Assembly (NCBI GenBank): GCA_025201705.1 | Contig: MU616623.1 | Coordinates: 1-64,000, forward strand | DNA length: 64,000 nt | Direction: 5' to 3' | Origin: Dissophora ornata | Taxonomy: Eukaryota; Mortierellomycota; Mortierellomycetes; Mortierellales; Mortierellaceae | Shown: positions 45,788 through 56,459 of the stretch, piece after piece | Layout: the number at the start of each line of letters is the position of its first letter | Numbering within the stretch: position 1 is the first letter of the stretch | Notes under the pieces: generated by a model | Told to the model about the DNA's origin: nothing | What the model saw: the letters and a program-made list of their open reading frames with translations, nothing else | Databases searched by the model: none | Made by a program: the position numbers and the translations under genes

Positions 45788-46124
45788 ATCCCCCACGGGT
45801 CTGTCCCATTGGGTCCCATCTCTTTTCTTTCAAGGCACTTGATGATTCCCGTACATCTGTTTCCCATCTATTTCATTTCCATAATCTGTGTCTTTCTCGT
45901 TGCATTGTTCTTTATCTCTTTACGTTTGCATTTTTCTTCTATTCATTTTGTTTTAGAGCACGATTCGTTTGTACTATAATCATCATTGTTGTCTATGTAG
46001 TTACCACCATCGACGCATCTGAATGCTCCGCGCGACATGTATCCTGTGCTAGACACTAGAATAAACCATGTCTCTCGAAAAGGTATATTTCTAATCACAT
46101 AGCCGAGTGTTTTATAGCTATCTA
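45788..46124. other. Intergenic between convergent genes
   Basis: T-rich 3' flanks of the two genes; nothing else seen. Confidence 0.4.
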
Positions 46125-47281
46125 TTAAGATCTGGGGCGCTGTGTCAAACAGCACTCGCACTGCAAAACACGTGGCCTGTTCATCAAGGTACAGGCAGGG
46201 CAAGACCACTCGGACCAACAAGTGTCTGTGATTGTGGAGGACGAAGAAGCAGAGGAAGTCAGATCAATCACAGGTCGATCAGACTTTGATTTCTTTGGAA
46301 CTTCATCTGTGGGTTCCAACAGAGGTTGATCAAAATCATTCTTGCGCTTGATGCCAGGTGGCGTGACGGCAGAGGAGCTGACATCTCGACTAGATTCTGA
46401 AAGCTCTTCCTGCAAGTGCAGAGGTTTGATCGCAGCTGAAGGTGTGACCTCCTCTTCATTACCCGTAGAAGACCCACACCAGACCTGGTCTTGAGCCCGC
46501 CGCTCCGCAGCCATGGCTGCAAGTTCTCCAGGGCTATGCCATTGCTCCCAAAACGCCTTGGATGTTGAATTCGTCTTCGAACTGCTACTACCTGCTGTCG
46601 CTCCTCCCAAACGGCGCCCGCCAGCGGGCATCATAATCTCATTCATCTGCCGTCGCTTCTCTGCTGCCGCCACAGCTGCTGCTTTCGTTACCCCTGTCAC
46701 AGTCGTAGCTCCCGTGGCACCAAGTCGGATACCCCCAGGTCCGAATCCACCATGTTTGGTTCCCAGCTGATGCCCCATAGCATCAAACCCTCCACCCGTA
46801 TACCCTGAAGCCTCGATTTTGTCGTACTCATCATTCAAACCGTCTAGGGCTTTGTAAAACTGTGCATCATGGGGACCTCGGATGTTATGGGCCAGCTCAT
46901 GTAGCATGGTGCCAATGATGTCATGCCAGGGTAGAAAGGTGTTCTCGTCCGAGTGGCGGCGCAAACAAAGCTGAATTTTCCAGCCATGGTTGGTATTCAT
47001 GCCAAGGACACCCTTAGGATAGAACTCGGCAAGGATGTGGGTCTTCCAGCCATGTGCCTTCATGATCGGTCGAACCTATTTTTGCAGGGTCGCAGTGTGG
47101 AGCATGAACATGCCAGTCGCTTCGTAAGAAGCATCATGATACGTTTACGTGTTGTCTGCGAAGAAGTACTACTATTGTTTACCATGGTAGCGACCTTTTT
47201 AAGAAGTTTTAAGGCCTCTTCATGGTTTGTTTTGGAGGTCAGGCAGGTGATGTTTTTGATGAGGTCCGAACCAGATGCCAT
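46125..47281 (-). CDS. Wss1/SPRTN-type DNA-protein crosslink metalloprotease (WLM domain)
   Basis: Two exons, 47281-47183 and 47075-46125, phase 0; 349 aa. The WLM domain includes EEALKLLKKVA, VRPIMKAHGWK and the zinc-protease motif HELAHNIRGPHD (His92, Glu93, His96, His102), so the catalytic residues are intact. After an Ala/Gly/Ser-rich stretch there is a SUMO-interaction-like motif PVIDLTSS and a C-terminal RanBP2-type zinc finger (WSCPACTLMNRP then CECC). This order fits Wss1-family proteins, which cleave proteins covalently trapped on DNA and bind SUMO/ubiquitin through C-terminal motifs. Nuclear. It lies in tandem with the thiolase gene, 112 bp apart. Confidence 0.93.
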
Positions 47282-47393
47282 GTAAGTCAATGCAACAGGT
47301 TCAGGAATGTGAGGACAAATGTGGAAAGGAGTAAAGATGAATTCAGGAGAGAATGGTCAAACGTTTTATTTGCGTAGGAATTGGTGGCGTGCT

Positions 47394-49248
47394 TTAATCC
47401 TTCTCGCTGACAATCACTGCGGCCATGCCCTGTGGAAATTATAAAAATCTGACCATCAGCACATTTGCCCTCTATTTTTATCATGGTCTGTTCGTTTGCT
47501 CGCAGAAAATGTGTGCTTACCCCTCCAATACCGTAGCACATCGAAATCACACCAACTTTCTGGTTCGTGTGGTGCAGTTGCGAGATCAAGGTGGCCATCT
47601 GTCTGGCACCGGTCATTCCCAGTGGCTAGATATGGCAGTCGAACGACGTGTTAATTCCTGCCCTTTTTTGCAGTCAATAAAGTCAAAGCCTGAAAGCAGA
47701 TACGTACGTGTCCAAGGGCAATGGCGCCTCCCTTGGGATTGACCTTTGCTGGGTTGATGCCCAGTGTGCGCACACAGTACAACGCCTGCGAAGCAAACGC
47801 CTCATTGATCTCATAAATATCCACATCATCCACACCAAGTCCCACATCCTTCAACACCGCAGGGATCGCAACCGCAGGGCCGATTCCCATAATCCTTGGA
47901 GGACATCCCACAACTCTGGCACCGCACCAGCGTGCCAAAATTGTTAATCCTAATTCCTGAGCCTTGCTTCTACGCATCAACACCACGGCAGCAGCTCCAT
48001 CAGATATCTGGGACGCATTGCCTGCAGTTGTTGATCCATCCTTCTTGAACACTGGCTTCAACTTGCTCAATTTCTCAACTGTCGAACCAGCACGGGGTCC
48101 CTCATCTTTGGAGATGATGACTTCCTTGGTCACCTGCTTTTCTTGTCCGTTTTCATCCTTGATGGTGACCTTTTGTTGGACTTTGACGGGGACGATCTCG
48201 GCATTGAACAGTCCCTGTTCCTGAGCTTTCACTGCCTTCTCGTGCGATTCGCAGGAGAAGCGGTCCTGATCCTCACGTGTGATCGAGAAATCACTCGCAA
48301 CGTTCTCGGAGGTGATTCCCATGGGTACGAAGCAGTCGGCTGCGCCAGGTCCGGCCTTGATAGCTGGTGAAATCCTGGAAGGCATGCTCTTGGAGCCATA
48401 GTCGTGTGTCATGGACTCAACACCAGCACCTATTTTTTTTGGCCGTAAAAAAATAGATCAGAATCTATTATCATGTACACATATAATCGTGGAGGTAGTT
48501 TTCGCGCTACTTACCGATGCCAACATCAATCTCGCCGGCTCGGATAGCATTGGCGATGTAGTTGCATGCCTGCAGACCGGAGGAGCACTGGCGGTTTAGC
48601 ACGCCATAAGTTGTCGTATAAGGGAACCCTAGAGAAATCAGGTGATTAGTGACTCCATCATTGACCAATTGAAGTATTCTATTGCGGGGTGTCAGTCTGC
48701 GACGGAGAATGTTTGTTCTTTTTACCAGCAGTGAACATTGCCGCACGGCCCACCTTGATACCGCCTAGCTCCTGCAGTACATTGCCGGTCTGGATGTCAT
48801 TGACGAGTTTGGGGTCGATCTTGGCGCGCTCAGCCGCTGCCTTCAAGATGACAGCGAGAAGGTCTTCAGGGTACATGTCCTTGAAGCCGCCCTTGCCAGC
48901 TCTGCAAATCGGGGTGCGAACCGCTCTGGGGGAGGGCAGTTTACAATGGCAATTGGGAGTGTGAGAAAACTTGGTGTCCATAAAAAAACTCTACGGACCT
49001 CAAGGAGCATGGGTCTTTTGGCTTCTTACGATACGATCACGACATCGTCCGGATGTCTGTGGTGAATAAGGCCCTCACGGTGTTTGCTTCCTCCTATTAT
49101 TTTCGAAGAGAGGTACAGGGTGTGGTGGAATGAGAGACTGTCGGCTCAGGAACTTGCCCGCCACTTGAACGAAAAAATGGGAATGTCACTAACCATTGAT
49201 GTGGTCCTTGATCTGCTCAAGACGCTTGTTGGTCGAGATGGATGTCAT
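47394..49248 (-). CDS. POT1: Peroxisomal 3-ketoacyl-CoA thiolase
   Basis: Seven exons: 49248-49194, 49093-49030, 48925-48726, 48628-48515, 48429-47708, 47625-47521 and 47429-47394; all in phase; 431 aa. The N-terminus carries a PTS2 peroxisome signal, RLEQIKDHI (residues 9-17). The catalytic nucleophile is Cys121 in LNRQCSSGLQAC. The other active-site residues are His385 in GGAIALGH (last residue of exon 5) and Cys415 in MCYGIGGG. It performs the last step of peroxisomal beta-oxidation, thiolytic cleavage of 3-ketoacyl-CoA to acetyl-CoA and shortened acyl-CoA. Length and motifs match Pot1/Fox3/ACAA1. A CGG-N17-CCG element lies 61 bp upstream of the start. Confidence 0.97.
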
Positions 49249-51074
49249 GATGAATTGAGAGTTGCGAATGTAAATGGTGGGAAGACGAGGGCTTTCTACC
49301 TTACGAAACGGCGACTAATTTAATTTGTCCGTCGGCTCGTGTTCTCGGGCCAACATCAGCGGCAAAAGAAATACCCCTGAAGGAAACAGGCGAACCCTCG
49401 CGCCAGGCACCAATCAATAATGCTTATTGTGATCACCTTGTAAAAGTAAGGATCGCCTCTGGAGAGAATGCGCTCGTTACGGTGGCCCAACCCAGTGCTG
49501 TTACTCCAGCTGCTGCATGACTTACAACTGCTAACGCAATTACCTGTGCAGTTGGGCTTTACGTCGATGTTGATGTACACGGGCACCCCGATCTCATCCA
49601 ACTGTTACGGTCACAGCTAATAGAACAACAAAAGAAGTAAGAGAGACAGTGAAAGAAATGCTCTGCACTGTGGAAACACAGCTGAGTGCTCGGCCCTCAT
49701 GAGCGCGTATTAGCGTGGCATCGGTCAGATTTCACACAATCTCTAGCCTCATGGACTTGCTTGAAGTCGCGCGCGCGTCCTGTAGCTCCAGAGGCTCTAG
49801 ACTAGGACTTTGGCTTCAATGCCTGATAGCACCACATCGCAAACATGATTTAACTTTTTGGGATGGAGTTATTCCTCGCCACGTTTGAACCGATAATATC
49901 TGACAACGAATCCGGCGACCAAATCGCAGCTTTATTGACGAGAGAGAGTCCATAGATACGGTTGTAACTGGATATGTAGGTAACCGAGGAATCGGCGCGT
50001 CCCGCGCATAGTTATATAGAGCAAACTGTGATCCAGTCTAGAAAGATGACAAGCAAAACCTCGCATGCAGCAGCCTGCGCAATAGAGCCTTTGTTAGTAT
50101 AATCAGAACCCAGAGATACCTGAAGTACAGGGTTTCCTGGAGATCGCAACTTTATATTCATGACTTGTAAGTTGATCAGCACCAAGGAAAGGAGGTATTT
50201 GAGGATGTTCGTACTCTACATGTCATTTCTTTCAATCACATTATCGCTCAATATCTTCAAACATCATTGATATAACTTAACTTTGTTGTCGCTTTCGCTA
50301 CTTTCACCGTTATTATCTCGGCCTCGGCCGTCCTTATCGAACCGTCCAACCATTTTGAGGTGTGTAAGTACTCAACGTCGTCTCGAAGAGCGTGCTATTG
50401 TTGGGGATAGACATTATCCCGTAGACAGTCTCTTAATGGAGCGTCGCGATTGTTACAAATATAGCTCGACGTACGGACTTACTGGATGCTGCCTCTGGAA
50501 AGACTGCATTCGCTATAGTAGCTCTGTTCAATATGGTTAAGGGCAATGCACGGCTTGGCCCTACTGAACTAAGAAAGCATGGAGAGGCTCGCTTCGACTC
50601 TTTTCTATTGTCATGCTGTGATATTTGATATTTGGGAACGAGATCCCAGAATGATAAATCAGTCGCTGTGTGGGCAAAGCAAATATGTCACGTGAACCGG
50701 AACGGATCCCAGTCACAAAAACAAAATATTGAACAGGTCCGTTCCAACATTGAATCCTCCTTGTCCATCTCAAGTTAAATCTTCACCTCCGAAAGGCATG
50801 TCCATGGCACTCAAGACCAATAGCACTGATCACTGTGCTTGAAAGCGTTATATAGACATTGAACTAACTGTGCACGTTCTCTGCCATACCCTCCTATCCC
50901 TGGTTCGCGACCTTTTAATCAAACCACAACTTTCACACGGAATCAAACGGACACACGGAATGGATTACACTACCTCACCAACGCCCCCTGCTGCACCGTA
51001 TCCTCCACGCGCCAATTGCACAACTTGGATATCGAATATATTATCTCTTACGCACCATTAGGATTAGCAAAACA
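49249..51074. other. 1.8-kb gene-poor stretch
   Basis: Promoter of the thiolase gene at the left, promoter of mS37 at the right. I see no supportable gene between. Short ORFs (for example 50283-50540) have no recognised features. Confidence 0.4.
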
Positions 51075-51598
51075 ATGAGACTGAAGTATCTTCGCACGAA
51101 GCCTCGCAAGGTGGTCGAGGCTAGCCCCTGTATTGCCGAGATGGGAGCCATGATCCAGTGCTGGACCGCCTCCGGAGTTGATGATGCCAAGTGCATGCAA
51201 TCCGCCAAGATGCTCGCTGACTGCATGAAAAACTTGGTAAGCACGCTTATCTTGTTGAAGATCAAAGGATATGGACATGGAGATCGATTCACCAGAGGCA
51301 TTCAGGGGCTGGAAAGGCTGTAGTTACTCGAGCATGGGTTTTGCGATAATGTTCAAGATCGAGAGCTTTTACGACGCGTTTACAAAAGGAGATGACGTTT
51401 CAATTGGGCTAAATGGACCAATTCAGGATTATGGACTATGGGTTATCGTCTTGCTCGTGTGGAGTGATGGAGCAGACATGTACTTCAATTGAGCAACTAT
51501 CTGACCTTTGCTCGCATTTTCCTATTTAATAGCCCACTAAGGTCAAAAAGGTCAACACCGTCAATTACCACTTGGCCCGTCTGCAGAAGCAGCTGTAG
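51075..51598 (+). CDS. Mitochondrial small-subunit ribosomal protein mS37 (Mrp10/CHCHD1)
   Basis: Two exons, 51075-51236 and 51533-51598, phase 0; 75 aa. It has the twin CX9C pattern (CIAEMGAMIQC and CMQSAKMLADC) of a coiled-coil-helix-coiled-coil-helix protein imported by the Mia40 route. The second exon ends KVNTVNYHLARLQKQL, matching the NYHxARL end of yeast Mrp10. A component of the mitoribosomal small subunit. The intron is large (296 bp) relative to the gene. The N-terminus (MRLKYLRTKPRK) is basic. Confidence 0.9.
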
Positions 51599-51997
51599 AT
51601 CGAGATCGAAAATGCGGATGATCTTCCTTGCACACTCCTGACATATTTGCCGATTTCGTTCACCAGCAGCCTCTGTCCCCTTTTTATGTATTATAGCACT
51701 TAGCACCAGTAAACATCCCTAGACCGCTCTTGTATCGAGTAGAATACAATTTTTGCGATTATCAATCAATATCCTGCTCCAAGTTTTCAACATGCATTGG
51801 TGGGTTCCTGGATTTTGCTGTTATTCAGAGCGGCATCACGTGTGTTACCGATGGCTCTTTATTGCATTCAAGATGCCTTTTGCCCCGCTGCTCTCTGCAT
51901 TCATCACAGACAACATTCGCTATACCATCTCCCGCCTCATTCGAATCCGGCTCCGTCCCAACAAACCTCTTCCTTATTAAACTACAGTTTAGAGTGA
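51599..51997. other. Intergenic
   Basis: 3' flank of mS37 and upstream sequence of the next gene; short in-frame ORFs without features. Confidence 0.4.
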
Positions 51998-53810
51998 ATG
52001 CCACTGACGCGCTCCAGCTGCTTTTACGTGAGCTCGCTCTTCTTCCTGGTTGCAGTCACAGGTCCGTCCGTCGCCAGTCTCCCTCCCTCTCAATCTCTTG
52101 CCCCTTGTCATACACAAAAGACCACCTTGGAAAAATACACCCGGATTAACATATATTTGTTTGCGGCCATATTCTTCCCAGGAATATGCATCTTCGCTTC
52201 AGCATATGATGTCATCTTTCAGATCTTTCATCCGGTTACCGTGGGCGATCCTCCAAACTACAAGAACCTGGCCGTCTTTGCTGGAAGCTACGTTCTCCTG
52301 GTAAGATAATATCATTCCCCCTTTCCCCTGGCGCTTTATCACAGTTACCCGCCCTCCTCCCTCCAATTAACTTTGACGAAATTGTGTTTTTCTACAGGGT
52401 TTGGTAGCGACTATCTTTGGGTTCTCTCGCTATGTAACTGTAAAGCTAGCACGACAGGCGATTCCAAAAGCATACGTGCCAGTCACCCAAGAGGATTTGC
52501 CAAAGGTATGTAGGGCAATCGGTTGAGGGAGCATTGATACGCAGTACGTGATTTGCAAGTGCCTATGTAGCCGTCGAAGACGTTACTGATAGCATCGTTG
52601 ACCATGTTCTTTCAATGTGATGGCTTGTAGAATGTGTATGAGTTTGTTCAGTCAGAGCTAGATCGCGTTGCCAGGCTAGCCAAAAAGGCGGAGCCACTCC
52701 TAGAAGAGAGTGGGCAGCCAGGGTGGGGCAAACCAGGTACGACCCTGTTCTCGACATTTTGGAGAAACCGGTGCACATTGTGGAATCTTACTATATTCAT
52801 TGGCATTAGAGTCGTCGCTGCAGGATACACATTTCAAGACCTTCATGGCTAGCACGCCACATTTTATTGGTATGAATCAAGATAGTCGCTAGCATTGTTA
52901 TCCTCTTCAACAATGACCCTGGACGTGCATCTCATCTCCACAAATTTTCTTGTAACGACATCTAGAACGGGCTGCTGTCGCCAATTCACCCGAGCTCGCA
53001 CGTCCACCCAATATGTCCATTTCTGCCTACATTCATATGCTGATGGACCAGAAGCTGATTACTCGAGATATTGGACTGGAATATATTGCGGGCTATGAAC
53101 AAGCACGCTTTGGTGGAGCTAGGAACGACCCCTTACCAGTCACCATGTCCCCTCTTCATAACCAACATCACCATCACCGCCATCATCAGCAGCAACGTAC
53201 CTCAGGATTAGGACATCCTCGTCAATCCTCCGCCAGTAACTCTCGCCATCCCAACCAAGATCCTTCAATCATGTCCACGCTCGCAGGCGAAGGCACCACC
53301 TTACACGCTAGAAGTGTAGGAGTTGGAGCTGGAAAGGAATGTCTAGGGGAGGAGGATTATATCCGGTTCATGAAGGTTCTGAGCTGGATTCTTCAAGAGT
53401 TAGGATGGGATCAAGAGGCAGAAGAGGCGTACGAGGAAGAGTGTCGCGATCAAGAAATACTGCAAGAACAACGAGAGTCAGAGGTAGAAACGCTCGATAG
53501 GGAGCGGGATCGACAATGCTATGGCCATGAGGACGAGAACGGTGGTAATAGCAGCCGAGATTTGGGGCTAACGAGGGCTGGCGTGTCGAGTCAAAGTAGG
53601 AACAGCCTCAGCAGCGAGAGCTATTATGTGGTCGACGAATCAGACGTGCATGAGATAGAGGGGGAGGACTATGCCAGCGGAAGGATAGGTGGGCCAGAGG
53701 GACAGGAGATGTTGTCGAGGAGTAAGAGGAAGCCGTTAAGGAGTGGGAATATGAGCATGCGAAGTTTGTTGACAATGCGGACAATGCGAACAACGAGTAC
53801 GAGGTCCTAA
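51998..53810 (+). CDS. Dlt1-like membrane protein (defect at low temperature 1 family)
   Basis: Five exons: 51998-52300, 52398-52505, 52631-52736, 52810-52869 and 52966-53810; in phase; 473 aa. Two membrane segments come first (INIYLFAAIFFPGICIFASA at about 50-70, then NLAVFAGSYVLLGLVATIFG across the first intron). The characteristic cytosolic block follows: AIPKAYVPVTQEDLPK, NVYEFVQSELDRVARLAKKA, HFKTFMASTPHFIE and MSISAYIHMLMDQKLITRDI. This matches the Dlt1 layout (two TM plus conserved soluble part), whose molecular role is poorly known. The C-terminal 200 residues are a His/Gln/Ser- and Glu-rich extension not found in yeast Dlt1. The acceptor of exon 4 was chosen by frame: the later CAG acceptor would give a stop. 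Confidence 0.82.
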
Positions 53811-54360
53811 GGGGACTAGATCTTTTCCATCGAGATGTAAATTTTAGTAGTACACAAAATAATATAATCCGAAAGGAGAAAAATGGGTCCATTCAATCGA
53901 ACGTTTGGGCGGTGAATCGCGTGAGACACGTAAATACGACGCGTTGACAGCTTGCCTTCAAAGAGATCCGGGTACAGCAAGGCCCAGGGTTGGGCGCATG
54001 CACTGTGAGAGAAACTCAAAGATGAACCTGGAGCAAGTATTGATCCGAACGAGCGGCAATTAATGAGAGAACGAACATGGGACGAGGGGCGTAGTATACA
54101 CTTTATATACTTTCACAACTTTATTTGATGTGGTAAAGCACTAACTGGGAAACGGAGTACAGATGGACAAACAGGCCACTACTAAAAGAGAGCGGAGTAC
54201 ACAAGATGAGTAATAAAAATGGCAGCCCGGGGGTGGGTGGACAACACTGGAAAGGATCAGATACGCTGTCGGGTAAACTAACCAACTGACACCCCTGAGC
54301 AGTGTTTACGAGGATCAAAATGCGCCTCGGGTGAACAGTAGTATCTAGTGTGCAGGTACA
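53811..54360. other. Intergenic
   Basis: 3' flank of the Dlt1-like gene; no supported gene. Confidence 0.4.
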
Positions 54361-54380
54361 TCTTATTTTTTTTCTTTTCT

Positions 54381-54410
54381 TTTTTTTTTTTTNNNNNNNN
54401 NNTTTTTTTT
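54381..54410. other. Poly(T) tract containing an assembly gap
   Basis: Twelve T, ten N (54393-54402), then eight T. The gap marks an unresolved homopolymer, so its true length is unknown. Confidence 0.95.
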
Positions 54411-54441
54411 CTTGGTGAACTCTGGACCCCCCCCAGTACTC

Positions 54442-54476
54442 TTATCAGATCCAGAAGAAGACACCAAATCTGATAA
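54442..54476. promoter_or_regulatory. Inverted pair of iron-type GATA sites
   Basis: ATCTGATAA occurs on the plus strand at 54468-54476 and on the minus strand at 54450-54442, separated by 17 bp and about 190-220 bp upstream of the FTR1 start. This is the ATCWGATAA consensus bound by fungal iron-responsive GATA repressors (SreA/Urbs1/Fep1 type). Presence is seen; function is inferred. Confidence 0.6.
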
Positions 54477-54498
54477 CTTTATTCCCATGGATTGAACA

Positions 54499-54508
54499 TA
54501 TATAAAAA
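54499..54508 (+). promoter_or_regulatory. TATA box of FTR1
   Basis: TATATAAAAA about 160 bp upstream of the start codon and just downstream of the two GATA sites. Confidence 0.6.
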
Positions 54509-54664
54509 GGAAACCTCATCCCCACCCCCACGACTTATTCATTCGTCCAGCGAACCCAATCCTCCCCTCTTTGTATATACTCTCCCCTCCTTTCCAGCTC
54601 GTATCACAGACGGCTCATCCTATTTCTTGTTATCTTTTTTCATATCACAAACAAGATCGACAAA

Positions 54665-56180
54665 ATGGGTGCCACGGACTACTTCTCCATCCCGATCTTC
54701 TTCATCATTTTCAGGGAGACCACGGAGGCCGCCATCATCGTGTCTGTGCTGCTCTCTTTCCTGAGTCAAGTTATGACCGATGATATGTCCATCAAACGAC
54801 GACTCGCCCGCCAGGTCAGTATTCTGATCTCCAAACGCCATTGCCTTCCCCTATAGCGATGTCACAGAGCACCGAACTGACGCATTGAAAATCCTGTGCT
54901 TAACTCTCCTTGCAACCCGGTACTTTAGGTTTGGGCCGGAACAGCGTTAGGCTTGTTCATCTCGCTGGCAATCGGTGCTGCTTTCATTGTTATCTGGTAA
55001 GTGAATGTTTGCTCGTTTGTCACCTAAATCAATATTTGCCTCTATGCCACAATTTACCTTGTCTACTAACACGCAATACTCTATTTCCTATTGAAGGAAT
55101 AAATATGCAAACGATCTGTGGGCCAACAGCGAGCAGCTGTGGGAAGGTAGTTTCTCGCTCATTGCAGTGGTCATGATCACTGTCATGGGTGTGGCTATGT
55201 TGCGAACCACTCAGATCCAAGAAAAATGGAAGGGAAAGCTCGCCAAGGCGATGGAGGACGAGACCCAGCGTGGTCTTGGTAACAGCTCTCGTCGGTACGC
55301 ATTGTTCATCCTCCCATTGATCACGGTCTTGCGTGAAGGTCTCGAGGCCATTGTCTTTATTGGTGGTGTAAGTTTGATGTCGTTATAAAACACATGTTAT
55401 TCAGTAATGGGTTTAATGTATGTGTGCGCGAGTATCTTGTCTTTGCAGCTCCTTAGTGCTTGAACTAAAAAAAATCTCTCGATGTTTCCGTTCACAGATC
55501 ACGTTCTCGGAACAAGCAAGAGCCATTCCTGCAGCTGTAATTGTTGGTGTTTTCTGCGGTCTCCTTGTCGGATACATTATCTACCGCGGTGGTAATATGA
55601 TGAAGCTCCACAAGTTCTTTGTGGCCTCGACCTGCCTTTTGCTGATCATCGCTGCGGGTTTGGTAGCAAAGGCCGTCGCTGCATTCGAGGCCAATACCTG
55701 GAACAAACTGACAAACACACAATCTGATGATGCCGGAACGTTCGATCCCCGTGTCAACGTTTGGGGTCTGACCTGCTGTAACCCTAACGATCCCAATGCA
55801 GGTGGTTGGGCCCTGTTCAATGCCGTTTTGGTAAGAAAATGTCTACCCTTTCTTATTGATTGACGCTTCGCTCTTTCTTGACAACGGGCGCTAAACGATA
55901 CGCGCCATTACTCCTTTTAATTGTCTAGGGATGGAACAATGTTGCATCAATTGGCACGATTGTCAGTTACATCTTGTACTGGTTCTTTGTTATCGGTGCT
56001 CTTGTGTTCATGAAGCTGCGACGCAACAAACTCGCTCGTCAAAATAGGTTTGTGGGTGAGATGGACTCGGAGAATTCTGCCCCTTTGCCTGATGAGAAGC
56101 AAAAGACCCAGTTCCTGGTGGACGAGGAGAACGTCAGGGTAGAGGAAGCAACTGGTGAGCCCGAGATTCTGCATTTGTAG
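54665..56180 (+). CDS. FTR1: High-affinity iron permease Ftr1
   Basis: Five exons: 54665-54814, 54929-54996, 55097-55367, 55498-55830 and 55929-56180; in phase; 357 aa. About seven hydrophobic segments. The two REXXE iron-binding motifs are present: RETTE at 17-21 in the first TM and REGLE at 152-156. The C-terminal cytosolic tail is charged. The plasma-membrane permease takes Fe(III) generated by a multicopper ferroxidase (Fet3); no ferroxidase gene is in the window. The promoter has an inverted pair of GATA sites and a TATA box. Convergent with the ALO gene, 279 bp apart. Confidence 0.97.
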
Positions 56181-56459
56181 GAGTTGAAGCTATCCACTGT
56201 CACCACTAAATAAAGCACTATAATAATTGTCACACTGAGAATGCTTCCGTTAATGCTGTCTCTATCATGTCTGAACGCAATTTTTTTTTTTTTTAGGCCC
56301 AAACGAAAAAAGCCGTAAGACGACCGACCACCAGAAGATGCCCATTTATTGTATGAAGTTGTATGATAATCATAACGCTGCGCTCTATGGTTAGGTTTCT
56401 CCTCAGGTATTCAGAGCCACGATACCTCCACTTCCCCTGGGCCTTCGTAAGTTTGTACT

